Assembly (NCBI GenBank): GCA_003557765.1
Contig: PWNO01000080.1
Location: forward strand, 1-7,307
Direction: 5' to 3'
DNA length: 7,307 nucleotides
Origin: Bacteroidales bacterium
Lineage (GTDB): Bacteria; Bacteroidota; Bacteroidia; Bacteroidales; UBA7960
Each line of letters opens with the position of its first letter. The first letter of the stretch is position 1. Position numbers and translations under genes: made by a program. This document shows positions 1 through 6,431 of the stretch, piece by piece. The notes beneath the pieces were generated by a model. It did no database searches and was not told the DNA's origin. It saw nothing but the letters and a program-made list of their open reading frames with translations.

Positions 1-340
1 GTACAAAATTCCGCGAATCTTCCAGGTATGCAGCAAGCTCTCCGGGATGGCTGATGGTTTTATAGCTGAGGTGGATACTTCCGCTGAAGTCTGGAAAAAC
101 GATGTCAGCCCAGTAAGGCTCGGCACTTTCACGCTCATCAGGCACAAATGCTGCATAATCCGGGTATTCCAACCGATAGGGGAAATCGGAGTCGAAGGCC
201 TGGTAGGATTTCTCCGGCAAGGCGATCCTCGGGTAGGCCCTGGGTTTGGGTGATTCCGGTCCGCCGCCGCAAGCAATGAGCAGGCCAATCACCGCTGGCC
301 AAAAACTTAGTAAAAAAAACCGAAAAATAACTGACCTCAT
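1..340 (-). CDS. gldD: Gliding motility lipoprotein GldD, N-terminal part (3' end beyond the left edge)
   Basis: Translating the reverse strand from ATG at 340 gives 113 codons with no stop before the window edge. The product starts with a lipoprotein signal: MRSVIFRF, a hydrophobic stretch, then the lipobox LLIAC with Cys24 as the expected lipidated residue. After it comes YPRIALPEKSYQAF, then FPYRLEYPDYAAF (about 56-68), YWADIVFPDF and IHLSYKTI. This succession of YPR, PY-x-E-YPxY, W-x-x-x-x-FP and LSYK motifs is what I know from GldD. GldD is known from Flavobacterium as an envelope lipoprotein needed for gliding and linked to the type IX secretion machinery; its biochemical role is unclear. 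It lies downstream of gldE on the same strand, the usual gldE-gldD order. An AAAGGA at 355-350, 9 nt before ATG 340, supports this start. Family members are roughly 180-200 residues, so some 40% is missing here because of the window edge, not a mutation. Confidence 0.92.
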   Translation of the reverse strand, partial: MRSVIFRFFLLSFWPAVIGLLIACGGGPESPKPRAYPRIALPEKSYQAFDSDFPYRLEYPDYAAFVPDERESAEPYWADIVFPDFSGSIHLSYKTISHPGELAAYLEDSRNFV

Positions 341-344
341 CAGG

Positions 345-410
345 CTATTTCCTTTGTCTTTCTTCTGTTTTAAGTATTTGTGTTTCGGATCGCAGTCGAG
401 GTGATATCAT
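345..410 (-). CDS. Possible 21-codon leader ORF before gldD
   Basis: On the minus strand, ATG at 410-408 is preceded by AAAGGAG (422-416) with a 5-nt spacer, a stronger Shine-Dalgarno match than that of gldD. The ORF encodes MISPRLRSETQ followed by a basic, charged tail rich in K, E and R, and stops at TAG 347-345, only 4 nt before the gldD ATG. Its termination could place ribosomes at the gldD start (translational coupling). It has no hydrophobic segment and no run of one amino acid that would suggest attenuation. I do not recognise the peptide. A chance ORF is quite possible; the case rests only on the ribosome-binding site and spacing. Confidence 0.25.
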   Translation of the reverse strand: MISPRLRSETQILKTEERQRK

Positions 411-440
411 AACGACTCCTTTCAACAAAGCAAGGGGCTG

Positions 441-496
441 GTCTCATAATCCTGATCTTTATTTACAAAAAGTGTAAACCTATTTCAGGACGAGAC
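441..496. repeat. Nested three-part inverted repeat in the gldE-gldD spacer
   Basis: Three pairs of complementary arms lie in nested order: GTCTC (441-445) with GAGAC (492-496), CCTGA (451-455) with TCAGG (485-489), and TTTACA (462-467) with TGTAAA (473-478) around a 5-nt loop. The internal loops are 6x6 nt (456-461 against 479-484) and 5x2 nt. In the gldE-to-gldD transcript this could fold into a long interrupted stem-loop. There is no U-tract after it on the transcribed strand, so it does not look like an intrinsic terminator. An mRNA-processing or stability element, or a protein-binding palindrome, fits better. Confidence 0.5.
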
Positions 497-527
497 ATCG
501 TTCTGGAGCCGGATGATTTTTCATTTT

Positions 528-1856
528 TCATTTTCTTACCTTCACCTTGATCCGCTTGATCCGCCTTTTATCCACCCCCTCTATTTCAAACTCAAATTGC
601 TTGTATTTTATTTTGGCCCCCCGGTAAGGAATCTCCTGTTTGATCTCCAGGATAAGCCCTGCAAGCGTATCGGCCTCACCCTTCACCTCATTGAACACAT
701 CATCTTCGGTACCCACGATCTTGCAAAAATCCTTGAGCAGGGTTTTGCCTTCAAAAATGAAGGTGTTGGCGTCTATCCTTGAATAGATGGCTTCTACCAT
801 GTCAAACTCATCATTGATCTCGCCCACGATCTCTTCCAAAATGTCTTCGAGGGTGACCAGGCCGGATGTGCCACCGTATTCATCCACCACAATGGCCAGG
901 TGGATCTTTTTCTCCTGAAACTCCTTAAGAAGTTCGTTGATGCGTTTGCTTTCCGGAACGAAAAAGGCATCACGCAGGAACTCCTGCCAATGAAAATCTT
1001 CGTCTTTGTTGAGGTGTGGCAGCAGGTCTTTGATGTATAAAATGCCAGCCACATTGTCGAAACTGTTGTGATATACCGGGATGCGGCTGTAACCGGCCTT
1101 CTGGATGGTTTTAATCAGTTTTTGAAATGGCGTGCTATATTCCACGGCCACCACATCTACGCGCGATTTCATGATCTCACGGACATAGGTGTTGCCAAAG
1201 CTGATGATGCCGCGCAAAAGCTTTTTGTCTTCTTCATCGGTGTGCTTATTCACCGTGATTTCAAGTGCGTGCGACAATTCGTCCATACTCAGGTTTGGCC
1301 GCTTTTTCTCCATCCGTTTGTCAATCAAGCGGGTGGTTTTTACAAGCAGCGCGCTCAGGGGGCTGAAAACTCTCCTGAGGATCAGCAGTGGCCCTGACAT
1401 GGTGCTGGAAAACCTCTCAGGATAACGGGAAGCATACACCTTGGGCAAGACTTCTGCGAAAAGCAGGATGAGAAAGGTGACCAGGGCAACCTGCAACAGG
1501 AAGGCCAACACAGGGTGAAGCTGCATCTCATAAAAACCTCGGAAAACAAGGGTGGAGAGTACGATGATCGCAATGTTGATCACATTGTTGGCGATCAATA
1601 TGGTGGCGAGCAGGCGATTCGGCTTTTCGAGCAGCGAAAGGATCTTCTTGTCAACAGGCTTCTGTCGCTTTTTAAAATTGTCGATGTGATTGTGGGTAAG
1701 CGAAAAGAAGGCAATTTCAGATCCGGACACCATGGCGGAGAAAAACAACAGGAACAGCATGGCGATAAGGCCAAAGAAAGTCCCTGTGGATATGGCAGGC
1801 AATCCGGTGCTCCAAAGGTTGATGAAACACAAGTATGCGTCGGGTGATTCTTCCAA
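528..1856 (-). CDS. gldE: GldE, CNNM/CBS/CorC-type membrane protein linked to gliding
   Basis: Numbering from the TTG at 1856 (442 residues). An N-terminal CNNM (DUF21) domain has three hydrophobic segments at about 26-43, 83-105 and 113-135, with the family motifs SGSEIAFFSL (44-53) and FAEVLPK (133-139). A CBS pair spans roughly 221-348, including VDEYGGTSGLVTLEDILEEI from 324. A CorC_HlyC domain covers about 360-438. The build matches CorB/CorC-like inner-membrane proteins, often implicated in Mg2+ or other metal transport or tolerance; gldD following on the same strand identifies it as GldE. In Flavobacterium GldE is tied genetically to gliding; its actual transport activity is inferred. 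The frame stays open to a TTG at 1877, but that codon lies in a perfect promoter -7 box (1882-1875), so transcription should begin after it. TTG 1856, behind the A-rich AAATAAAAAAGACC, is my preferred start. The first ATG, 39 codons below TTG 1877, would delete most of the first membrane segment. Confidence 0.95.
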   Translation of the reverse strand: MEESPDAYLCFINLWSTGLPAISTGTFFGLIAMLFLLFFSAMVSGSEIAFFSLTHNHIDNFKKRQKPVDKKILSLLEKPNRLLATILIANNVINIAIIVLSTLVFRGFYEMQLHPVLAFLLQVALVTFLILLFAEVLPKVYASRYPERFSSTMSGPLLILRRVFSPLSALLVKTTRLIDKRMEKKRPNLSMDELSHALEITVNKHTDEEDKKLLRGIISFGNTYVREIMKSRVDVVAVEYSTPFQKLIKTIQKAGYSRIPVYHNSFDNVAGILYIKDLLPHLNKDEDFHWQEFLRDAFFVPESKRINELLKEFQEKKIHLAIVVDEYGGTSGLVTLEDILEEIVGEINDEFDMVEAIYSRIDANTFIFEGKTLLKDFCKIVGTEDDVFNEVKGEADTLAGLILEIKQEIPYRGAKIKYKQFEFEIEGVDKRRIKRIKVKVRK

Positions 1857-1874
1857 GGTCTTTTTTATTTGCTG

Positions 1875-1882
1875 CAAAAATA
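1875..1882 (-). promoter_or_regulatory. Promoter -7 box for gldE (TATTTTTG)
   Basis: On the minus strand 1882-1875 reads TATTTTTG followed by CAGC, a perfect match to the Bacteroidota -7 consensus TAnnTTTG. It points toward gldE and would give a start of transcription near 1870, with a short A-rich leader before TTG 1856. There is no good TTTG-type -33 element 17-23 nt upstream; a T-rich stretch lies there instead. Confidence 0.6.
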
Positions 1883-1920
1883 CGCAATTTTGACTGGAAA
1901 GAAAAACCAGACCCGGTTCC

Positions 1921-1952
1921 TTGCCACGCTATTGGCGAAAATGTTATTTTTG
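1921..1952 (+). promoter_or_regulatory. Promoter for the DUF5686 gene (TTG-N21-TATTTTTG)
   Basis: A perfect TAnnTTTG box (TATTTTTG, 1945-1952) is preceded by TTG at 1921-1923 with a 21-nt spacer, within the range accepted for the Bacteroidota sigma factor. The box ends only 4 nt before ATG 1957, so transcription would begin at or very near the start codon. That leaves almost no 5' leader. It shares the 79-nt gap with the oppositely oriented gldE box. Confidence 0.55.
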
Positions 1953-1956
1953 ATCC

Positions 1957-4374
1957 ATGATTATTCACCTTTTCCGCTTCCTGTTTTTCCTGTTGCTGTC
2001 CGGATTTTTCTTTTCAGCAGCTGCTGAACACGTGGTGCGCGGCCGTGTGGTGGATGCAACTACGGAGGAGCCCCTGGCTTTTGTGCACCTGGTAATTGAT
2101 GATACCCGGCATGGCGGTCTGACTGACATTGATGGGTTTTTTCACCTTAGCCATGATAGCCCAATAGAAAAATTGCGGCTAAGCTATGTGGGTTATCTCC
2201 AGAAAACCTATTGTATTAACCATAAGCAGGATGCGCACCTCATCACCCTGCAACAACAAGCCATTGAACTGCAGGAGGTGGTGGTTGTACCCGGAGAAAA
2301 CCCTGCCCACCGCATCATTGCCAACGCAATTGCCCACCGCGATCAGCATAAGCCTGAGAACCTCTCTTCTTTTGCATACAAAGCCTACAACAAATTCATC
2401 TTCACAGGAGAACTGAGCGACCAGGGAATTGACCCGGATACGCTTGCCAGCGATACGTCCCTGCAATATATCTCGGAATTCCTCGAACAACGTCACTTTT
2501 TCCTGATGGAAACGGTCACGGAGCGCAAGTTTCGCGCCCCGAACAGAAGTAACGAAAATGTGCTCGCCTCGCGGATATCCGGCATCCAACACCCGATGTT
2601 CGCCTTGCTGATGTCGCAGATGCAATCCTTTTCTTTTTATGATGACCATATTGCCATCCTGGGCGAACGCTACCTCAGTCCGCTGGCCCCCGGCAGCCTG
2701 CGCAGATATGCCTATCACCTGGAAGACACCACATACACCGGAAAGGATACGGTATATGTGATCTCTTACCGGCCTTACCAGGGGCGCAACTTTGATGGGA
2801 TGAAGGGTGTGATGTATCTCAGCACACGGGAATGGGCACTGCAGTCGGTCATCGCAGAACCCGCCCATGGCAATGAAGATGCCCGGATCCGGATACAGCA
2901 AAATTATGAATATGTTGATGACCACCAATGGTTTCCCGTGCAACTGAACACCGACTTTGAACTTTTTGGTATGCCCGGATTGACCATCGTGGGGACGGGC
3001 CGGACCTACCTTCAGGACATCCGGATAGCCCCACCTTTGCAACGAAGGGATTTTTCCGCCTTTCATGTTGAATTTTCGCCCGAAACCATTGTCGAGGATG
3101 ATGTATTCTGGGATGATTTCCGGCCTGATGCGCTCACCATGAGGGAGAGAAACACCTATCATTATCTCGACAGCGTGGCAGATGAACACAACCTGAACCG
3201 GCGTGTCGAATGGGTAGAAACCCTCTTTGGTGGCCAGCTGAGAACGGGGCCCTTCGATGTGGAGGCAAACAGCCTGATCCGCTATAACCCGCATGAGGGT
3301 TTTCGGCCCGGAGTTGCCATGCAAACAAACGAAAGGCTTAGCCGCAGGTTTCGACTCAAGGGGATGGTCGGATACGGCTTCGGAGATAAGACCCTGAAAT
3401 ATGGAGGAGGAGCCAGTGTGTTGCTCGACAGACCCAGCGACTTGCGTATAGGTTATGATTACAGCTACGACACATCCGAGCGTGGTGGATCGGAATTTCT
3501 TCAAAGAGCGGGGTTGTTTGCACCTGCAGTGCTCAGGCAATTCTTTGTGGAAACCATGGACCTGCATGAGACACACCAAGCCTGGCTGCAATTTCGCACC
3601 TTTCGCAACTTTTTGACTTTAAGACCTTACGCTTCACTGGAGGATGTGGAGTTGCTCGACAATTACCGCTATCTCCCCGGACAGGATGAAAACGCAGCGG
3701 ATGTACAAAGCCGTTTCGTGGAAGTCGGCATGCAGCTGCGCCTGGCTTACGGCGAACGAATGCTCTATTCTCCACAGCGAATCATGATACTGGCTGGTAA
3801 TCATCCGGTGATCCACTTTAATGTGGCAAGGGGGCTGGATGGTGCACTTGAGGGCGAGTATGCCTACTGGCGCATCGAAGGCCGCTTTCAGCGTAGTTTC
3901 CGTATCCGCATGCTGGGCAGGCAGCAATGGACGTTACAAGCAGGGTTTTTTAGTGGTGATGCTCCCTGGCAAAAACGTTTTGCTGCTCCGGCTTCCTATC
4001 GCCGCTTCAGTGTGAGCACTTTGAACGCCTTCTCCACGATGCGTGTGGATGAATTCGTAAGCGACAGGTACCTTGCCCTCTTCTGGCATCATCATTTTGA
4101 AAACCTGCTTTACAGAGGTGAAAACTTCAATCCCAAATTCGTTTTGCTGACCCGCATCGGCATCGGTGACCTGCGCGACCGTGAAGCTCACCTGCACGCA
4201 CCTTGGGGCACGATGGAAAAAGGCTTTTTCGAATCGGGTGTGGCCATCCTGGACCTGGTTGGGTCGGGATTCTCCAGCCTTGGCGTGGAGTTCTCCTATA
4301 GGTATGGACCATACGCCTTTCCCCGATTCAGGGACAATTACACCTTCCGCCTGAGTTATGGCTTCATGTTTTAA
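1957..4374 (+). CDS. DUF5686 / carboxypeptidase-regulatory-like domain outer-membrane protein
   Basis: An 805-residue exported protein. Residues 1-23 form a signal peptide: a hydrophobic core rich in L and F, then SAAA as the likely cleavage region. Residues about 27-110 are a carboxypeptidase-D regulatory-like (CarbopepD_reg_2) beta-sandwich: VRGRVVDATTEEPLAFVHL, LTDIDGFFHL, LRLSYVGY, ending in ELQEVVV. Next comes NPAHRIIANAIAHR (115-128) and SFAYKAYNKFIFTG, the typical entry to the DUF5686 region. The rest is rich in alternating aromatic and polar residues and ends in YGFMF, a terminal Phe as in outer-membrane beta-barrels. Length fits the family (about 800-850). The first domain is the one also found at the N-terminus of TonB-dependent SusC-like proteins, but no plug domain is present. 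No substrate is established; a structural or transport role in the outer membrane is inferred. It is transcribed divergently from gldE and convergently with the ABC gene. Confidence 0.94.
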   Translation: MIIHLFRFLFFLLLSGFFFSAAAEHVVRGRVVDATTEEPLAFVHLVIDDTRHGGLTDIDGFFHLSHDSPIEKLRLSYVGYLQKTYCINHKQDAHLITLQQQAIELQEVVVVPGENPAHRIIANAIAHRDQHKPENLSSFAYKAYNKFIFTGELSDQGIDPDTLASDTSLQYISEFLEQRHFFLMETVTERKFRAPNRSNENVLASRISGIQHPMFALLMSQMQSFSFYDDHIAILGERYLSPLAPGSLRRYAYHLEDTTYTGKDTVYVISYRPYQGRNFDGMKGVMYLSTREWALQSVIAEPAHGNEDARIRIQQNYEYVDDHQWFPVQLNTDFELFGMPGLTIVGTGRTYLQDIRIAPPLQRRDFSAFHVEFSPETIVEDDVFWDDFRPDALTMRERNTYHYLDSVADEHNLNRRVEWVETLFGGQLRTGPFDVEANSLIRYNPHEGFRPGVAMQTNERLSRRFRLKGMVGYGFGDKTLKYGGGASVLLDRPSDLRIGYDYSYDTSERGGSEFLQRAGLFAPAVLRQFFVETMDLHETHQAWLQFRTFRNFLTLRPYASLEDVELLDNYRYLPGQDENAADVQSRFVEVGMQLRLAYGERMLYSPQRIMILAGNHPVIHFNVARGLDGALEGEYAYWRIEGRFQRSFRIRMLGRQQWTLQAGFFSGDAPWQKRFAAPASYRRFSVSTLNAFSTMRVDEFVSDRYLALFWHHHFENLLYRGENFNPKFVLLTRIGIGDLRDREAHLHAPWGTMEKGFFESGVAILDLVGSGFSSLGVEFSYRYGPYAFPRFRDNYTFRLSYGFMF

Positions 4375-6089
4375 CCGGGGATAGCACTGATCAGCTTCCT
4401 GGTGTGTGTGCTTTTGGGGTTTGCATAGAGCGTGTCGGCATCGGCCAGCTCCACCATTTTGCCTTCCTGCATCACCATGATGCGGTCCGACATGTATTTT
4501 ACCACAGACAGGTCGTGGGAAATGAAGATGTAAGTCAGTCCGAAAGCCGTTTTCAGCTCGTTGAGCAGGTTGAGCACCTGGGCCTGCACCGACACGTCGA
4601 GGGCAGATACCGATTCATCGCACACAATGAACTCGGGGTTTAGCGCCAGGGCCCTGGCGATACAGACCCGCTGACGTTGTCCGCCGGAGAACTCATGGGG
4701 ATAACGGGAATAGTGCGCCGCCTTCAGCCCAACTTTTTCAAGCAGCATGATGATGTGTTCTTTCCTTGCATTGTTGTTGGCTAACACACCGTGCACCTGC
4801 ATGGGCTCCATGATGGCCTTGCCGATGCTGATGCCGGGTGTAAGCGAAGCATAGGGGTCCTGAAAGATGATCTGAAACTTAGGCCGGAGCTTTCGTAAGG
4901 CGCTCCGCGACATCGCAGCCAGGTTCTCTCCGCGATACAAGACCTGGCCCGAACGAGCGTCGATCAGGCGCATGATGCTGCGCCCGAGGGTGGTTTTTCC
5001 GCAGCCTGACTCCCCGACAAGCCCCAGTGTCTCGCCAGAATAGACCTTGAAGCTGATGTCTTCTACGGCCTTGTGATACGCCAGCGTTTTACCCCAGAAG
5101 CTCCTTTTCGTCACAAAATATGTATGTAGTTTCTGGACCTCAAGAATAGGAGGGGCTTTTCTATCACGCAACTGCCAGGAGTGCAGGCCTGCCTTAGATT
5201 TGATAGCCGCATCGGAGCGCTTTTCGTGCTTTTCAGTCAAAAAGTCGTTGACAGTGGCCAGTTTTTCAGGTCGTTCATGCAAGGAGGGGCGGCAGGCAAT
5301 AAGGGCTTTGGTGTAGGGATGTTGCGGTCTTGTGAAAAGGGTGTGGATTTCACCCGTTTCGGCTACCTGTCCACCATGCATCACCGATGCCGTATCTGCC
5401 ACTTCGCGGATCACACCAAGGTCATGCGAAATAAACAACACGGCCATCTGATGCTGCTCACGCAATTGCTGCATGAGTGTGAGTATGCTTTTCTGAACGG
5501 TTACGTCCAGTGCGGTGGTGGGCTCATCGGCAATCAATACCGAAGGCCTGCAGGCCATTGCCATAGCTATCATGACACGCTGCTTCTGTCCACCACTCAA
5601 CTCATGTGGCCAGGCACGCATGATCCGCTCAGGCTCAGGCAGACGCACTTCACCAAAGAGATGAAGCGCCATTTGATCCGCCTGGTGCCGTGTAGCCTTG
5701 CCGTGCCAGAGCAGGACCTCCTTTAACTGTTGCCCACAACGCTGTACGGGGTTCAGTGAGGTCATCGGCTCCTGAAATACCATCGACATGTGGTTGCCTC
5801 GTACATGCTGCATGTCCCTGGCCGGAAGCTCCAGCAAGTTGGTGTCACCCTGGCCGGGTAAGTTGAAAACAATTTTCCCGGAACGGATCCGGGAGGCATT
5901 GCGATTAAGCAAACGCATCATGGCCAGCGCTGTGACCGACTTGCCACAACCGGATTCGCCAACCAGCCCATGGGTCTTTCCGGGAAATAAGTCAAAGCCC
6001 ACCTGCCTGACCGCATGGACCAATCCCTCTTCCGTGACAAAGTCCACAGAAAGGTCATGCACACGAAGTATGGGGCGCTCTTCTTCCAT
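4371..6089 (-). CDS. Fused tandem-domain ABC transporter ATP-binding protein (dipeptide/oligopeptide type)
   Basis: This 572-residue protein holds two complete nucleotide-binding domains, like DppD fused to DppF (compare GsiA and YejF). First domain: Walker A GESGCGKS (44-51), Q-loop Gln106, signature LSGGQ (164-168), Walker B VLIADEP with Glu189, H-loop His222, then HPYT (257-260) of the oligopeptide C-terminal extension. A charged linker covers about 275-312. Second domain: GESGCGKT (359-366), Gln410, FSGGQ (467-471), Walker B EFIVCDE with Glu492, His525. All catalytic residues are present, so both sites should hydrolyse ATP. It would sit on the inner face of the cytoplasmic membrane and power peptide or related uptake through permeases that are not in this window. 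After the second Walker B the usual DEP reads DES. The start at ATG 6089 puts MEEERPILRVHDLSV at the normal family start, behind a hairpin containing AAAGGA. The stop overlaps that of the convergent DUF5686 gene. Confidence 0.96.
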   Translation of the reverse strand: MEEERPILRVHDLSVDFVTEEGLVHAVRQVGFDLFPGKTHGLVGESGCGKSVTALAMMRLLNRNASRIRSGKIVFNLPGQGDTNLLELPARDMQHVRGNHMSMVFQEPMTSLNPVQRCGQQLKEVLLWHGKATRHQADQMALHLFGEVRLPEPERIMRAWPHELSGGQKQRVMIAMAMACRPSVLIADEPTTALDVTVQKSILTLMQQLREQHQMAVLFISHDLGVIREVADTASVMHGGQVAETGEIHTLFTRPQHPYTKALIACRPSLHERPEKLATVNDFLTEKHEKRSDAAIKSKAGLHSWQLRDRKAPPILEVQKLHTYFVTKRSFWGKTLAYHKAVEDISFKVYSGETLGLVGESGCGKTTLGRSIMRLIDARSGQVLYRGENLAAMSRSALRKLRPKFQIIFQDPYASLTPGISIGKAIMEPMQVHGVLANNNARKEHIIMLLEKVGLKAAHYSRYPHEFSGGQRQRVCIARALALNPEFIVCDESVSALDVSVQAQVLNLLNELKTAFGLTYIFISHDLSVVKYMSDRIMVMQEGKMVELADADTLYANPKSTHTRKLISAIPG

Positions 6090-6104
6090 AAAGGATCATC
6101 CTTT
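6090..6104 (-). promoter_or_regulatory. Hairpin covering the ribosome-binding site of the ABC ATPase gene
   Basis: The 15 bases directly before the start codon (minus strand AAAGGATGATCCTTT) form a perfect inverted repeat. As RNA, AAAGGA and UCCUUU make a 6-bp stem with a UGA loop. The 5' arm is the only Shine-Dalgarno-like sequence for the gene, and the 3' arm abuts AUG 6089. Pairing would hide the ribosome-binding site; the same palindrome in DNA could bind a repressor. The repeat is seen directly; its function is inferred. Confidence 0.45.
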
Positions 6105-6175
6105 GTGCGATAAAACAAGTGTCATGTCAACGCTACGTTAGCCGGTCCAGGTCTTGATCTTTTTCCTCAGCTCTG

Positions 6176-6183
6176 CAAAATTA
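6176..6183 (-). promoter_or_regulatory. Leftward promoter -7 box (TAATTTTG) for the ABC gene
   Basis: Minus-strand 6183-6176 reads TAATTTTG followed by CAG, a perfect TAnnTTTG. Transcription would start near 6171, leaving about an 80-nt leader before ATG 6089. No TTG-type -33 element is visible. Instead the inverted repeat ATAGC-TAAT-GCTAT (6193-6206) lies 10-23 nt upstream of the box, where a regulator could act. Confidence 0.4.
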
Positions 6184-6362
6184 AACCCTTACATAGCTAA
6201 TGCTATACGAGGTTCTCTTTTCTGAGCTGAGAATATTACGCTGCGACTTGACCGACACAGTAGCATTGACACGACATTCGCCTGTGCAACAATGCGCATC
6301 AATGCTTTTATGCCGGCCCGGTTTTGCCACTGAAGTGACAGCACACCGCGCGGAAAACACCA

Positions 6363-6370
6363 CAAAGATA
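6363..6370 (-). promoter_or_regulatory. Leftward promoter -7 box (TATCTTTG)
   Basis: Minus-strand 6370-6363 reads TATCTTTG, matching TAnnTTTG exactly. It forms the left arm of a perfect 9-bp inverted repeat with the rightward box at 6404-6411. If used, it would make a leader of roughly 265 nt before the ABC gene. The nearest upstream TTTG is only 13 nt away, short of the usual 17-23 nt, so its activity is uncertain. Confidence 0.35.
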
Positions 6371-6381
6371 AGGATATATGA

Positions 6382-6395
6382 TGCAAAGTGTTGCA
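6382..6395. promoter_or_regulatory. Operator-like palindrome TGCAA-N4-TTGCA
   Basis: TGCAA (6382-6386) and TTGCA (6391-6395) are perfect inverted arms around a 4-nt centre. The site sits midway between the two divergent -7 boxes (centres 6388.5 and 6387), where a dimeric regulator could control both directions. The palindrome is seen directly; binding is inferred. Confidence 0.35.
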
Positions 6396-6403
6396 GGAAA
6401 CAT

Positions 6404-6411
6404 TATCTTTG
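6404..6411 (+). promoter_or_regulatory. Rightward promoter -7 box (TATCTTTG) for the lipoprotein gene
   Basis: TATCTTTG followed by CA is a perfect TAnnTTTG and points to the gene at 6620. Transcription would start near 6417, giving a leader of about 200 nt that contains the heptamer repeat. No TTG element is present at the normal -33 distance; the only TTG (6391-6393) is 10 nt away. I see no better promoter between here and ATG 6620. Confidence 0.5.
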
Positions 6412-6431
6412 CAAGTAAGAGGAATATTGGT

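Noticed and set aside
441..496. Rho-independent terminator after gldE
   Set aside because: The arms are broken by internal loops and no U-run follows on the transcribed strand. gldD continues in the same direction.
2179..3591. 470-codon open frame antisense to the DUF5686 gene
   Set aside because: Lies wholly within a well-supported gene on the other strand. Its product has no recognisable domain or signal peptide and reads as the out-of-frame complement.
5181..5726. 181-codon open frame antisense to the ABC ATPase gene
   Set aside because: The sense strand carries intact Walker A, signature and Walker B motifs. The antisense product is Cys- and His-rich without a domain, as expected from a reverse complement.
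6181..6386. Minus-strand open frames of 60-65 codons in the divergent gap, considered as a decayed transposase or upstream gene
   Set aside because: No conserved motif, credible start or terminal inverted repeats. I could not tell them from chance frames, so no pseudogene is called.
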